A stretch of 64,000 nucleotides of DNA, taken from contig JAUHXM010000002.1 of assembly GCA_030426605.1 (NCBI GenBank), positions 1 through 64,000 on the forward strand, read 5' to 3'. The notes beneath the pieces are model-generated. The model saw only the letters and a list, made by a program, of their open reading frames with translations, was not told the DNA's origin and did no database searches. The position numbers were made by a program, and so were the translations under genes. Shown one piece after another: positions 25,092 to 33,126 of the stretch; position 1 is the first letter of the stretch, and every line of letters begins with the position of its first letter. Origin of the DNA: Phycisphaerae bacterium (GTDB lineage: Bacteria; Planctomycetota; Phycisphaerae; Phycisphaerales; UBA1924).

Positions 25092-26297
25092 ATGCGTTCC
25101 TGGCTCGAGGGCACGATGCTCGGCGGGCTCGTGGGCGTGCTCGATCAGGTCGAATTCCGCACGCTCGCGGCGGCGGGGCTCGCGTTCGCGACGGTGGTCC
25201 TGCTGGGCAAGCGGACGATCCGGTACCTGACGCGCCTGAAGATGGGCGACTCGGGCGAGACGGACGCGGAGGCGCTGCGGGCGCACGCCGCGAGCAAGGC
25301 GAACGTGCCCACGATGGGCGGCGTGCTCATCTGCGGCGCGATCTTCGTCGCGACCGTCCTGCTCGCCGATCTCGGTCAGTTCTACGTGCAGCTCGGCCTG
25401 CTCGTGCTCGTCTGGCTGACGGTGCTGGGCGGGGCGGACGACTACCTGAAGCTCACCGCGAGCCGGCGCGGGCAGGGGCGGCAGGGGCTCTACGCCTGGG
25501 AGAAGCTCGTCTTCCAGCTCGGCATCGGGCTGCTCGTCGGGTTCTTCCTGTATCGGCACGGCATCGACGTCGTGCCCGGCATCGACCCCGCGACGGGCAG
25601 CGAGATCAGCGTCCTCAATCACCGGACCGATCAGCACGTGCTGAACATCCCGGGCCAGCGGACCTACGTGCCCGGCGAGCCGAGCCTCGCCGACGGGCTG
25701 TTGTTCCTGGGGCGATGGGCGTTCATCATGGTCGCGGTGCTGATGGTCGCGGGGATGTCCAACGCCGTGAACATCACGGACGGCATGGACGGGCTGGCGG
25801 CGGGCACGTCGGGGATCGTCGCGATCGCGATCGCGCTGCTCGCGTTGATCGCGGGCAACGAGCGCATCGCGGTGCCGCTCCTGGTGCCCTCGATCCCGGT
25901 GAGCGACGAGCTCGCGGTGATGGCGGGCGCGATGGGGGGCGCGTGCCTCGGGTTCCTGTGGTGGAACTGCGCGCCGGCGCAGGTCTTCATGGGCGATACC
26001 GGCAGCCTCGCGCTGGGCGGTCTCATGGCGTACATCGCGCTGGTCATCCGGCAGGAGTTCATCGTCCTGCTCATGGGCGCGGTGTTTCTGATCGAGATCG
26101 CGTCGGTCGTCATCCAGGTCGGGTGGTTCAAATACACCCGCATCACGACCGGCACGGGCCGGCGCGTCTTCCGCGTCGCGCCCTATCACCACCATCTCCA
26201 CCTGGGCGGGTGGACGGAGAACCAGGTCGTCGTGCGGATGTGGATCGTGACGGTGCTGCTCGCGATCGTCGGGCTCGCGACGCTGAAGCTGCGGTAG
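25092..26297 (+). CDS. mraY: phospho-N-acetylmuramoyl-pentapeptide transferase
   Basis: 401 residues from the first ATG; about ten membrane helices. Signatures: VPTMGGVLI, GGADDYLKLTASRRGQGR, NITDGMDGLAAGTS, APAQVFMGDTGSLALGG, and the PYHHHLHLGGW histidine cluster. It transfers phospho-MurNAc-pentapeptide to undecaprenyl phosphate. The real start is probably 21-24 nt upstream: in-frame codons ATC CTG TAT CTC CTG TTC give the family's LYLLF N-terminus, and GGAGG at 25056 is spaced for it, whereas the ATG has no Shine-Dalgarno. That would need an AUC or CUG start codon. There is a 177-residue-region insertion of ~30 residues (NHRTDQHVL...). Confidence 0.92.
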   Translation: MRSWLEGTMLGGLVGVLDQVEFRTLAAAGLAFATVVLLGKRTIRYLTRLKMGDSGETDAEALRAHAASKANVPTMGGVLICGAIFVATVLLADLGQFYVQLGLLVLVWLTVLGGADDYLKLTASRRGQGRQGLYAWEKLVFQLGIGLLVGFFLYRHGIDVVPGIDPATGSEISVLNHRTDQHVLNIPGQRTYVPGEPSLADGLLFLGRWAFIMVAVLMVAGMSNAVNITDGMDGLAAGTSGIVAIAIALLALIAGNERIAVPLLVPSIPVSDELAVMAGAMGGACLGFLWWNCAPAQVFMGDTGSLALGGLMAYIALVIRQEFIVLLMGAVFLIEIASVVIQVGWFKYTRITTGTGRRVFRVAPYHHHLHLGGWTENQVVVRMWIVTVLLAIVGLATLKLR

Positions 26298-26354
26298 GTG
26301 AGCAATCAGCAATCAGCATCGAGCAGTCAGGAACATCTGCTCACTGCTCACTGC
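26298..26354. repeat. low-complexity AGCAATC/GCTCACT repeat hairpin
   Basis: AGCAATCAGCAATCAGC followed by GAGCAGT and then TGCTCACTGCTCACTGCTC. Direct repeats on both sides form a hairpin between the convergent mraY and NPCBM-like genes. Similar in style to 37665-37752. Confidence 0.65.
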
Positions 26355-27608
26355 TCAATCCACAAGGATTATCGGACGCTCGAAGGTCACCCGGTCGTGG
26401 ACGGGCCCGTTCTCGCCGGGCAGGACGGCGAGCGTGATCGCGTCCGAATCTTCCGGCACCTGCACAAGCAGCTCGCGCGACGCGTCCGACGCGGTCAGCC
26501 GCGTGCGGTGGAGCTCGACCGGCCCACCGCTGGTGTCGGCGGTGATGACGACCTCGCAGTCCGCGAAGACGCCGGGCACGTCGCCGAGCGTGGCGCGGGC
26601 GGCGAACCGCGACGTCCCCTCGGGCAGCGCCCACGTCGCGCGCAGCGGGCCCGGGAAGACGACCGACGAGAACGCGTGGGACGGGTGCCCGATCGTCTCG
26701 GGCGCGGGCGACCATCGGCGGTCGCCCGTCGGCGCGTACAACGGCAGGCTCAGCGACGCGAGCGGGCGCGCCCCGCCCGACGCGGGCGTGATGCTCAGGA
26801 TCGACTCGAGCGGCGTCTGGACCGTCGCGCGATCGCTTGATGACTCCGAATCCGCCGGGACGCCGCTCGAACCGAGCGCGAGCGTGAGGCGCACGGTCTG
26901 GTTGAGGGCCGTGCTCATCTCTGAGACGCCCAGCACCGCGCCGTGCTCGAGGGCGACCAGCGTCGTCCGCGGGCGCTCGGGCGGGTTCGCGAGCGCGACG
27001 TGCGCGACATCGGCGAGCGCGAGCCGCACGATCCCCGCGTCGGTCTCCATCTCCAGGCGCGGCTGTACGGCGAGGACGTACCCCGCGACCAGATCACCGT
27101 TCCGCAAGAGCGCCGTGTCGTCGCCCGCCGCGGGCGCGGGTTCGGTCTCCGACCGCATCAGCAGCAGGTGCGCGAGCCGATCGAGCGGCACGCCCACGGC
27201 GTTCGCGCCCGGGAGTTCGACGAACGCCGCGTCCTCGACGGGCTCGGGCGAGACGAGGTCCACCCCCGCGACGGGCAGGTGCCCGAGCACGCGTTGCCCG
27301 TCCACGAGCGTCGCGATCACGGGCACGCGCGTCCGCCCCGGCTCCTCGAGCCACGCCATCGGGTCCGACGCGTCCCCCCCGATCGGGAGGATCGCCGCGA
27401 CGTCCGCCAGCGGGACCGGCTCGGTCGAGCCGTCCGGGTGGGCGAGTTCGATGCGGTCCGTGCTGATCGCCGCGATCGTCACCTCACGGGGCACGAGCGT
27501 GTGGTCGATGAGCACCCGCCGGATCGGGGCCGCTTGCGAGAGCCCCGCCGCGAGCGCGAGCACCGCGCACGCGGATCGAAGGGCCCAGGCTGGAGCGGCG
27601 AACGTCAC
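26355..27608 (-). CDS. secreted protein with NPCBM/NEW2-like C-terminal domain
   Basis: 417 residues with a signal peptide (cleavage near SQA, ~27). The N-terminal half has two strands-rich segments of the type REVTIAAISTDRIELAHPDG that recur at about 165-215. The C-terminal ~130 residues fit the NPCBM/NEW2 carbohydrate-binding fold (FSSVVFPGPLRATWALP, VFADCEVVITADTSGG, DSDAITLAVLPGENGPVHD). It is the last gene of the Bat-like operon, 19 nt after the prenyltransferase-fold gene. Probably periplasmic; ligand unknown. Confidence 0.75.
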   Translation of the reverse strand: MTFAAPAWALRSACAVLALAAGLSQAAPIRRVLIDHTLVPREVTIAAISTDRIELAHPDGSTEPVPLADVAAILPIGGDASDPMAWLEEPGRTRVPVIATLVDGQRVLGHLPVAGVDLVSPEPVEDAAFVELPGANAVGVPLDRLAHLLLMRSETEPAPAAGDDTALLRNGDLVAGYVLAVQPRLEMETDAGIVRLALADVAHVALANPPERPRTTLVALEHGAVLGVSEMSTALNQTVRLTLALGSSGVPADSESSSDRATVQTPLESILSITPASGGARPLASLSLPLYAPTGDRRWSPAPETIGHPSHAFSSVVFPGPLRATWALPEGTSRFAARATLGDVPGVFADCEVVITADTSGGPVELHRTRLTASDASRELLVQVPEDSDAITLAVLPGENGPVHDRVTFERPIILVD

Positions 27609-27627
27609 GGGTGCTCCCTCGGTCGGA

Positions 27628-28686
27628 TCACTTCTGGAAGATCGGTAAATAGCGCTTGGGCATCTGAAGCACGATCAGCGCCATCGCGGTGCCGTACGAC
27701 GGCCCGACGGACGCGTCGTCCCACGAACCGTCCGGGCGCTGCGATGCGAGCAGTTCTTCTCGGACCGCCGGCCACCATTGCGCCCAGTGGTCTTCGCCCG
27801 CGAGGTACATCGCCTGCACGGCGTAGTAGTGCCCGTAGAAGTAGTGCGCCCGGCTCGGGCGCGCCCGCCCGGGCATGGCGGCCTCTTCGAGATACTCAAG
27901 GCCCTTGTCGATCGCCTCGTCCTCGTAGATGCCCGCGTAGAACAGGCTCGCCACGCCCGCGGCGGACCGGGGCCAGGCGCTCACGCCCGTCTCGATCTGA
28001 TACTTGAACCCACCGTCCGGGTTCTGGCACAGGCGGACGTATTCGACCGCGTCGTCGATGACTTGCTTCGAGACCTCGATCCCCGCGTTGCGGGCGCTGC
28101 GGAGGGCCATGATCTGGCAGATGGTGACCGAGACGTCCGCGTCGTAGGGCACGGGGTTGTACCGCCAGCCGCCCTCATCGTTCTGGGTGCGCTCGATGAG
28201 GCGGATCGCGCGGACGAGCACGCTGTGGATGCGGCGCGAGCGTTCGGTGTCCGCCCCGCCCATCGTCATGCCGTACGCCTCGCCGACGAAGAGCGTCGCG
28301 AAGCCGTGCCCGTACATGGGCCCGTTGGACGCCTCGGCGGCGATCAGCCCGTTTTCGGCGGCGGAATCGAGGACGAACTCGAGCCCGCGGTCGATGATGT
28401 CGCCGTACTCGCCGCGCCCGGGGACGTGCCCATCGGCCATCAGGGCGAGGCAGGCCAGCGACGTGATCGCGACGTTCTTCCCGAAACGCCCGCCGGAGAA
28501 CGAGCCGTCCTCTTCCTGTGACAGGGCCAGGTGCGCCATGCCGCGCTGGACGGCCACGTCCAATTCGGGCGTGATCTCGTCCTCGAGTGCGTTGTTCTGC
28601 GCGCCGCGGACGGGTTCGTCCTGCGCCATCGCGGGCGCACCGAGGGTGGAGACGATCGCAAGAGACGCGAGGATCGTGCGGTTCAT
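27628..28686 (-). CDS. secreted prenyltransferase/squalene-cyclase-fold repeat protein
   Basis: 352 residues from the ATG at 28686, overlapping the previous stop by 4 nt (ATGA). Signal peptide cleaved near MAQ (~22). QW-type alpha/alpha-barrel repeats: LALSQEEDGSFSGG, RTQNDEGGWRYNP, RLCQNPDGGFKYQ and LASQRPDGSWDDAS. The catalytic DxDD of real squalene-hopene cyclases is absent, so it is likely a binding or scaffold protein, as is common in planctomycete Bat operons. A paralogue is at 60183. Confidence 0.82.
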   Translation of the reverse strand: MNRTILASLAIVSTLGAPAMAQDEPVRGAQNNALEDEITPELDVAVQRGMAHLALSQEEDGSFSGGRFGKNVAITSLACLALMADGHVPGRGEYGDIIDRGLEFVLDSAAENGLIAAEASNGPMYGHGFATLFVGEAYGMTMGGADTERSRRIHSVLVRAIRLIERTQNDEGGWRYNPVPYDADVSVTICQIMALRSARNAGIEVSKQVIDDAVEYVRLCQNPDGGFKYQIETGVSAWPRSAAGVASLFYAGIYEDEAIDKGLEYLEEAAMPGRARPSRAHYFYGHYYAVQAMYLAGEDHWAQWWPAVREELLASQRPDGSWDDASVGPSYGTAMALIVLQMPKRYLPIFQK

Positions 28687-29351
28687 CGCGACTCCTCCTC
28701 GGCGAGCCGACGGTAGTACGACTCCGTCGCCCGCTCGTACAGCGAGCTGTACCGGTCGCTCAGGCCCTGCGTCAGCGCGTTCCTCAGCCGCTCGGGCAAC
28801 GCCCCCCACGCGGCGCCCGTCGCGGCTTGTCCGGCGCGCATCTCCACGCCCGATGCCTCGCCCGGCATCTGTGTGTCCTGCGCCGCGTCGGACGCGGGTG
28901 CCTGGCTCTCCTGCCGCTGCGCCTGGGGCTGGCTCGGTTGCTGCTGCTGTTCCTGCTGCTGCGAGGAAGACGACGAGGAGGACGACTGCTGCTGTTGCTG
29001 CTGCTGCTTCGCCGCGGCGATGATCTGGTCGAGCAGCGAGACGACACGCTCCTGCTGACGCTGCGTCGTGATGGAGACGTCGCTCGTCGCGCGCATGCGC
29101 GTGGCGATCTCGTCCATCAACGCCGCCGCCTGATCAAGCTGCTCGCCGATCTCCTTTGCGCCAAGCTGGCGGTCGAGTTCCGCCTGGTCCGCGTCCGCCC
29201 TGGTGTCGGTCTCCGCGGCGTCCTCGAGCCCGAGCAGCTCGTCGAGCGAGGGCGGCGTCGCGGGCTCGACGTCCTGGGCGCGCACGCCGAGAGCGGCCCC
29301 GCCGATCATCAGACTGGTCAACATCGCTCGGAGCACGCCCAAGTCTCGCAT
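28683..29351 (-). CDS. secreted poly-Gln/Ser protein of the Bat-like operon
   Basis: 222 residues from the ATG at 29351, whose A is shared with the TGA of the gene before it (TGATG). Signal peptide cleaved near VRAQ (~26). A coiled coil (~65-115) leads into an unbroken Q7-S8-Q3 tract and a Gln-rich linker, then a conserved C-terminal block (WGALPERLRNALTQGLSDRYSSLY...YYRRLAEE) that recurs in planctomycete Bat operons. The low-complexity centre is uncommon in bacteria. Its role is unknown; it may bridge the coiled-coil protein and the periplasmic repeat proteins. Confidence 0.75.
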   Translation of the reverse strand: MRDLGVLRAMLTSLMIGGAALGVRAQDVEPATPPSLDELLGLEDAAETDTRADADQAELDRQLGAKEIGEQLDQAAALMDEIATRMRATSDVSITTQRQQERVVSLLDQIIAAAKQQQQQQQSSSSSSSSQQQEQQQQPSQPQAQRQESQAPASDAAQDTQMPGEASGVEMRAGQAATGAAWGALPERLRNALTQGLSDRYSSLYERATESYYRRLAEEESR

Positions 29352-32300
29352 CAACCGTCCTCCTCGGGCAAGGGTGCCGGCTCGATCGGGGCAGACGACC
29401 CCGATTCTGAACCCTCGGCGGGGTCCGGTTGTTCGTTCTCGGGCGTGGAATCGATCTCGGGCATCCCCTCACGCCGGAGTGCGTCGATCAGCTCCGTCGC
29501 GTGCCGGGCGAGATCGGTCTGCAGCTCCGCGACGTCCGCGAGGTCGGCGGGGGTGGGGGGATCGGGCGATTCGTCGAGTGAGCGCGTCAGCGTCATCGCC
29601 TGCTCCTGCATCGCGCGGAGCACGAGCAACTCGGCGACCGGCGGCACGAGCGGCTGTGGCTCGCCACCCTCCCCGTTCTGCCCGCCCTGCCCGCCGGTGG
29701 ACGCCTGCCCGCCCGAATCGAACGGCTGGTCGGAGGGCTCGGGCCCCGCCAGCGCCTGCACGAGACTCGCGAGCAGCGCCACGGCGTCCGCCTGCTGGCG
29801 GGCCGTGCGCGCGTCGGGCGTGCCCGCGCTGAGCGCCGTGCCCGCGTCGGACATCAGGTGCTCGAGCCGGCGGTGCGCAAAGGCGAAGACCTTGGCTTCC
29901 GCGAGCTCCTCGGCCATCGTCGTGATCTCGGCGACGCGTTGGCGGAGCTCGTCCTGCCGCGCGCCCAACCCACGTGATGTCGCCCGCTCGCGGCGTGAGA
30001 GCCGCTTGCCGAAAAGGGGCGTTGTCTCGTCCGCGAGGGCCGCCTGCTCTTCGAGCGCCGCGCGGTACGCCTGGCGCACCTCGCGGCGGACGCGGTCCGC
30101 CTCGGCCTGCTCGGCGTCGTCAAGCTGCTGCTGAGCTTCGTCGAGCGCGCGCCGCAGCGCGAGCAGGCTCGCCCGCTCGCGCCGGTCGATCTCCTGCGGG
30201 TTCGCCGACGATCGGATCAGCCCGATCGCCTCGCCCTGCGCGGACGCCGCACGCCCCAGCAGATCGGACACGGGCGCGAACGACGGCTCGGCCGCCGCCT
30301 CGGTGCGCACCGCGAGGGTGTTGCGGTTCAGCTCGATCATGCCCCGGTCGAGCGTGTTGACGGGTTCGCCCGATTCCAGCCGTTGGAGCTCGCGTTCCTG
30401 GCGGCGCACGAGCGACTCGATCGATTGCACGAGCGACGCGAGCTGCCGCCGCAGCGCGGCGTCGCGGGCCCGGTCCGCCTGGTCGAGCTGCTCAAGAACC
30501 TCTTCGAGCGCCTCGATCGCCTCTTCCTGCTGTTCCTGGGCGCGCCCGGTCTGGTTCTGCGAGAGCTGCTCGGCGGCGTCGTCGAGCTGCTCGGCGAGCT
30601 GGGCCTGGCGCGCCCGCGACGCCGCGGCGGACATCGCCGCTGCCTGCGCCGGGTCGTCCTCCGCCAGCTGCTCGGCCCGCTCACTCATCTCATCGATCGC
30701 GGCCTGCGCCTGCTCCGCCGCCTCGCGCTGACGCTGCGTGATGCGGTTCAACGCCGCCCGCTCGGCGTTGCTCAGCTCGTCGAGCGACTTGCCAACCGTT
30801 GCCGCCCGCTGCGCGGCCGTCGCGTCACGCAGGCGCTCCTGCTCGGCCAGCAACCGCTCGAACGACCGGCGCACGAGCCACCCGTCCTCGCCGCGGTCGA
30901 GCAGCTCGGCGAGTCGCCCGAGGTTGTCGCGGACGGACCGGCGGGCGTCCTCCGCGTCCTGCTGCGCGTCTCGCTGCTCGTCGGACTGGGGCGCCGCGTT
31001 CTGGGCGCGCCCCTGAGCCACCGCCGCGTCGTCCGACGCCGCCCGCGCCGCATCGAGCAACGCCTCGGCGTCGCCGAGCAACCCGCGCAGCGAGGGGTCT
31101 TCCAACGCATTGCGGTCCTGCCGAGCCCGGAGCCGCTCGATGAGCCGGCGTTGCGACTCGATCCGGTCGGACAGCGACTCCTGCCGCTCCGAGATCGGCG
31201 GCGTGCGGTCCTCGCCGTCCGCGGCCATGGCTTCGAGCTCGCGCTGCTCGTCATCCAGCCGCACGATTGTTCGGCGGAGACCGGAAAGCTCGCCGCGGAT
31301 CTGCTCGCTCAGGTCTTCCGCCGCGATCACGCGTAGCACGCGCGGGCGCGACCGCGTCGCGTCGCGTTCGCCCGTTGCGCTGCCGAAGGTGTCCGTGACG
31401 AGCGCCACGAGGTGGACCTCGTCGCCCGGGTTCAGCTCCAGCGCCGCGAGTTCGAGTGTCACGACCGCCTCGGCGCGCCCGGGCGATCCCGCGTGGGCCT
31501 CGTCAACGATCAACACGGTTTCGCCGGGCTCGGGCGGGGCACCCTCGGACGCCGCCGGCGGGCGGGCAACCACGCGCTCGATCGCGATCCGCGACACGCC
31601 CAGATCGTCACGCCCTTCCGCCTCGACTCGGATCGTCGCGCCGGCCAGCACCGCCTCGTCGTGGGCGGGTGTCGTGATCGCGGCGTCCGGCGCGGCGTCG
31701 GGCACGACGTCGATCGAGATCGTGATCGGCTCGCGCGGCTCAATCCCGTACGCGTCGAGCACTTCGAGGCGAACCGTCGCGCTCTGCACGATCGACGCGG
31801 CCAGTCGGAGCGCATCGTCCCCGGGCTCGAACGCCGCGGGCCCGTCCGACGCCTCGTCGAGCGATCGGATCCACCCAGGGCGCTCGCCCAGCGGGAGTTC
31901 CTTGTTGAACGCCGCGTCGATCCGCACGCGTGACCCCGCGAGCACCGGGCCCACGCCCACCGCGGGCGTGCCCTCGAATACCTCGGGCCCGCTCACAAGC
32001 CCGGCCGCCGCGACGCCCGGGGCCGCGTACTCCGGCGGCGTGACGGAGATTAACGCGCGCGTCAGCTCGGGCGGGTCCACTAGGCGCACGCGCGCCGTGT
32101 CCGTCCGGTCGTCGCTCGACGTGAGCCAGTATTCGAGAAACACATCGTCACGCCCGATGTCGTCACCCACGAGCGACGCGGGCTCGATAAGGCGCTCGAA
32201 GAGCGTCCCGTAGGTCGGCTCTGTCGCGTCGGGATCGTCGGCGATCTGCTCGAAGCGCCCCTGGTCCGCGAGGGTGACGCGCTGCACCGGGCCCGGGCGG

Positions 32301-33046
32301 GCGAGCAGCCCCTCGCCGCGCACGATCCGGTAGTGCGCCTCGACCATGCCCGCGTCCTGCCCGGGGTCACGCAGCACCGCGGCGCGGACGGGCAGCGCCG
32401 TGTCCGTCGGGTGCACCGACAGGCGCGTCATGTCCATCACCGGGAACCGGCGCGGCCACTGGGCGTCGGACCAGGGCATCGTCAGTCGCACGAGCGCCGT
32501 CCGCGTCGATCCGGGCCACTGCACCGCGATCACGCCCGCGAACAACGCGAGCGCACCGACGAGGATCCCCGCCCGCGCCCACTCGCGCCAGCGCACCGCG
32601 CGCCGCAGCGCCGACCGGTCGAAACGCCCCAACGCGTCCGTGATGCCCCGGAGACGTAGATCGGACGCGAGCTCCGGCTCGGGTGTCGGCGGTCGCTCGC
32701 GCGCCAGATCGACGCCCGACGCCGCCCGCCGGCTCTCGCTCGGCTCGCCAGCGGCGCGCAACGCAAGCGTGGTCAGCGAGGGGTGGAACCGCATCGCCGG
32801 CACGAGCTCGCGCCGCGTGAACCACACGAGCCCCGCGATCGCGACGAGCAGCCCGATCCACCGCACGCCGGCCGGCGGGCGCAGAACGAAGTCCAGCACG
32901 CCGCCCACGATCAGGGCGCCGAGCACGCCCGCGATGATCAGGAACGCCGCCCGCGAGATCAGCAGCGTCCGGAGCGTTCGGCGGAGCCCGCGCAGCGCCT
33001 CGATCGGGCCCTTCGCCTGGCTCGGGATGGTCCGGGTTCGGGTCAT
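29351..33046 (-). CDS. giant membrane-anchored coiled-coil protein (DUF4175-like)
   Basis: 1231 residues from the ATG at 33046; the track start at 33211 overlaps the upstream gene. Three N-terminal membrane helices (~30-55, ~60-80, ~170-195) are followed by beta-rich periplasmic segments (~200-620) and a long Glu/Gln/Arg/Ala coiled coil (~640-1080), ending in an acidic tail. The architecture matches the DUF4175-type proteins of Bat-like operons in planctomycetes. The gene is translationally coupled to the poly-Q gene (TGATG). Probably a structural envelope component. Confidence 0.75.
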   Translation of the reverse strand: MTRTRTIPSQAKGPIEALRGLRRTLRTLLISRAAFLIIAGVLGALIVGGVLDFVLRPPAGVRWIGLLVAIAGLVWFTRRELVPAMRFHPSLTTLALRAAGEPSESRRAASGVDLARERPPTPEPELASDLRLRGITDALGRFDRSALRRAVRWREWARAGILVGALALFAGVIAVQWPGSTRTALVRLTMPWSDAQWPRRFPVMDMTRLSVHPTDTALPVRAAVLRDPGQDAGMVEAHYRIVRGEGLLARPGPVQRVTLADQGRFEQIADDPDATEPTYGTLFERLIEPASLVGDDIGRDDVFLEYWLTSSDDRTDTARVRLVDPPELTRALISVTPPEYAAPGVAAAGLVSGPEVFEGTPAVGVGPVLAGSRVRIDAAFNKELPLGERPGWIRSLDEASDGPAAFEPGDDALRLAASIVQSATVRLEVLDAYGIEPREPITISIDVVPDAAPDAAITTPAHDEAVLAGATIRVEAEGRDDLGVSRIAIERVVARPPAASEGAPPEPGETVLIVDEAHAGSPGRAEAVVTLELAALELNPGDEVHLVALVTDTFGSATGERDATRSRPRVLRVIAAEDLSEQIRGELSGLRRTIVRLDDEQRELEAMAADGEDRTPPISERQESLSDRIESQRRLIERLRARQDRNALEDPSLRGLLGDAEALLDAARAASDDAAVAQGRAQNAAPQSDEQRDAQQDAEDARRSVRDNLGRLAELLDRGEDGWLVRRSFERLLAEQERLRDATAAQRAATVGKSLDELSNAERAALNRITQRQREAAEQAQAAIDEMSERAEQLAEDDPAQAAAMSAAASRARQAQLAEQLDDAAEQLSQNQTGRAQEQQEEAIEALEEVLEQLDQADRARDAALRRQLASLVQSIESLVRRQERELQRLESGEPVNTLDRGMIELNRNTLAVRTEAAAEPSFAPVSDLLGRAASAQGEAIGLIRSSANPQEIDRRERASLLALRRALDEAQQQLDDAEQAEADRVRREVRQAYRAALEEQAALADETTPLFGKRLSRRERATSRGLGARQDELRQRVAEITTMAEELAEAKVFAFAHRRLEHLMSDAGTALSAGTPDARTARQQADAVALLASLVQALAGPEPSDQPFDSGGQASTGGQGGQNGEGGEPQPLVPPVAELLVLRAMQEQAMTLTRSLDESPDPPTPADLADVAELQTDLARHATELIDALRREGMPEIDSTPENEQPDPAEGSESGSSAPIEPAPLPEEDG

Positions 33047-33126
33047 CGCGCGGGTCTGATTCCTACCGGCGTCCCCATAGAAAGGTTCGTGCGGGACGCC
33101 CGTTCCGGTTGCCTCGCGGGCACACG

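Noticed and set aside
24966-26312. 448-aa minus-strand ORF opposite mraY
   Set aside because: Arg/Asp/His-rich shadow of a well-conserved membrane protein gene.
27628-28686. squalene-hopene cyclase activity
   Set aside because: Repeat fold is right, but the DxDD catalytic motif is absent and the protein has a signal peptide.
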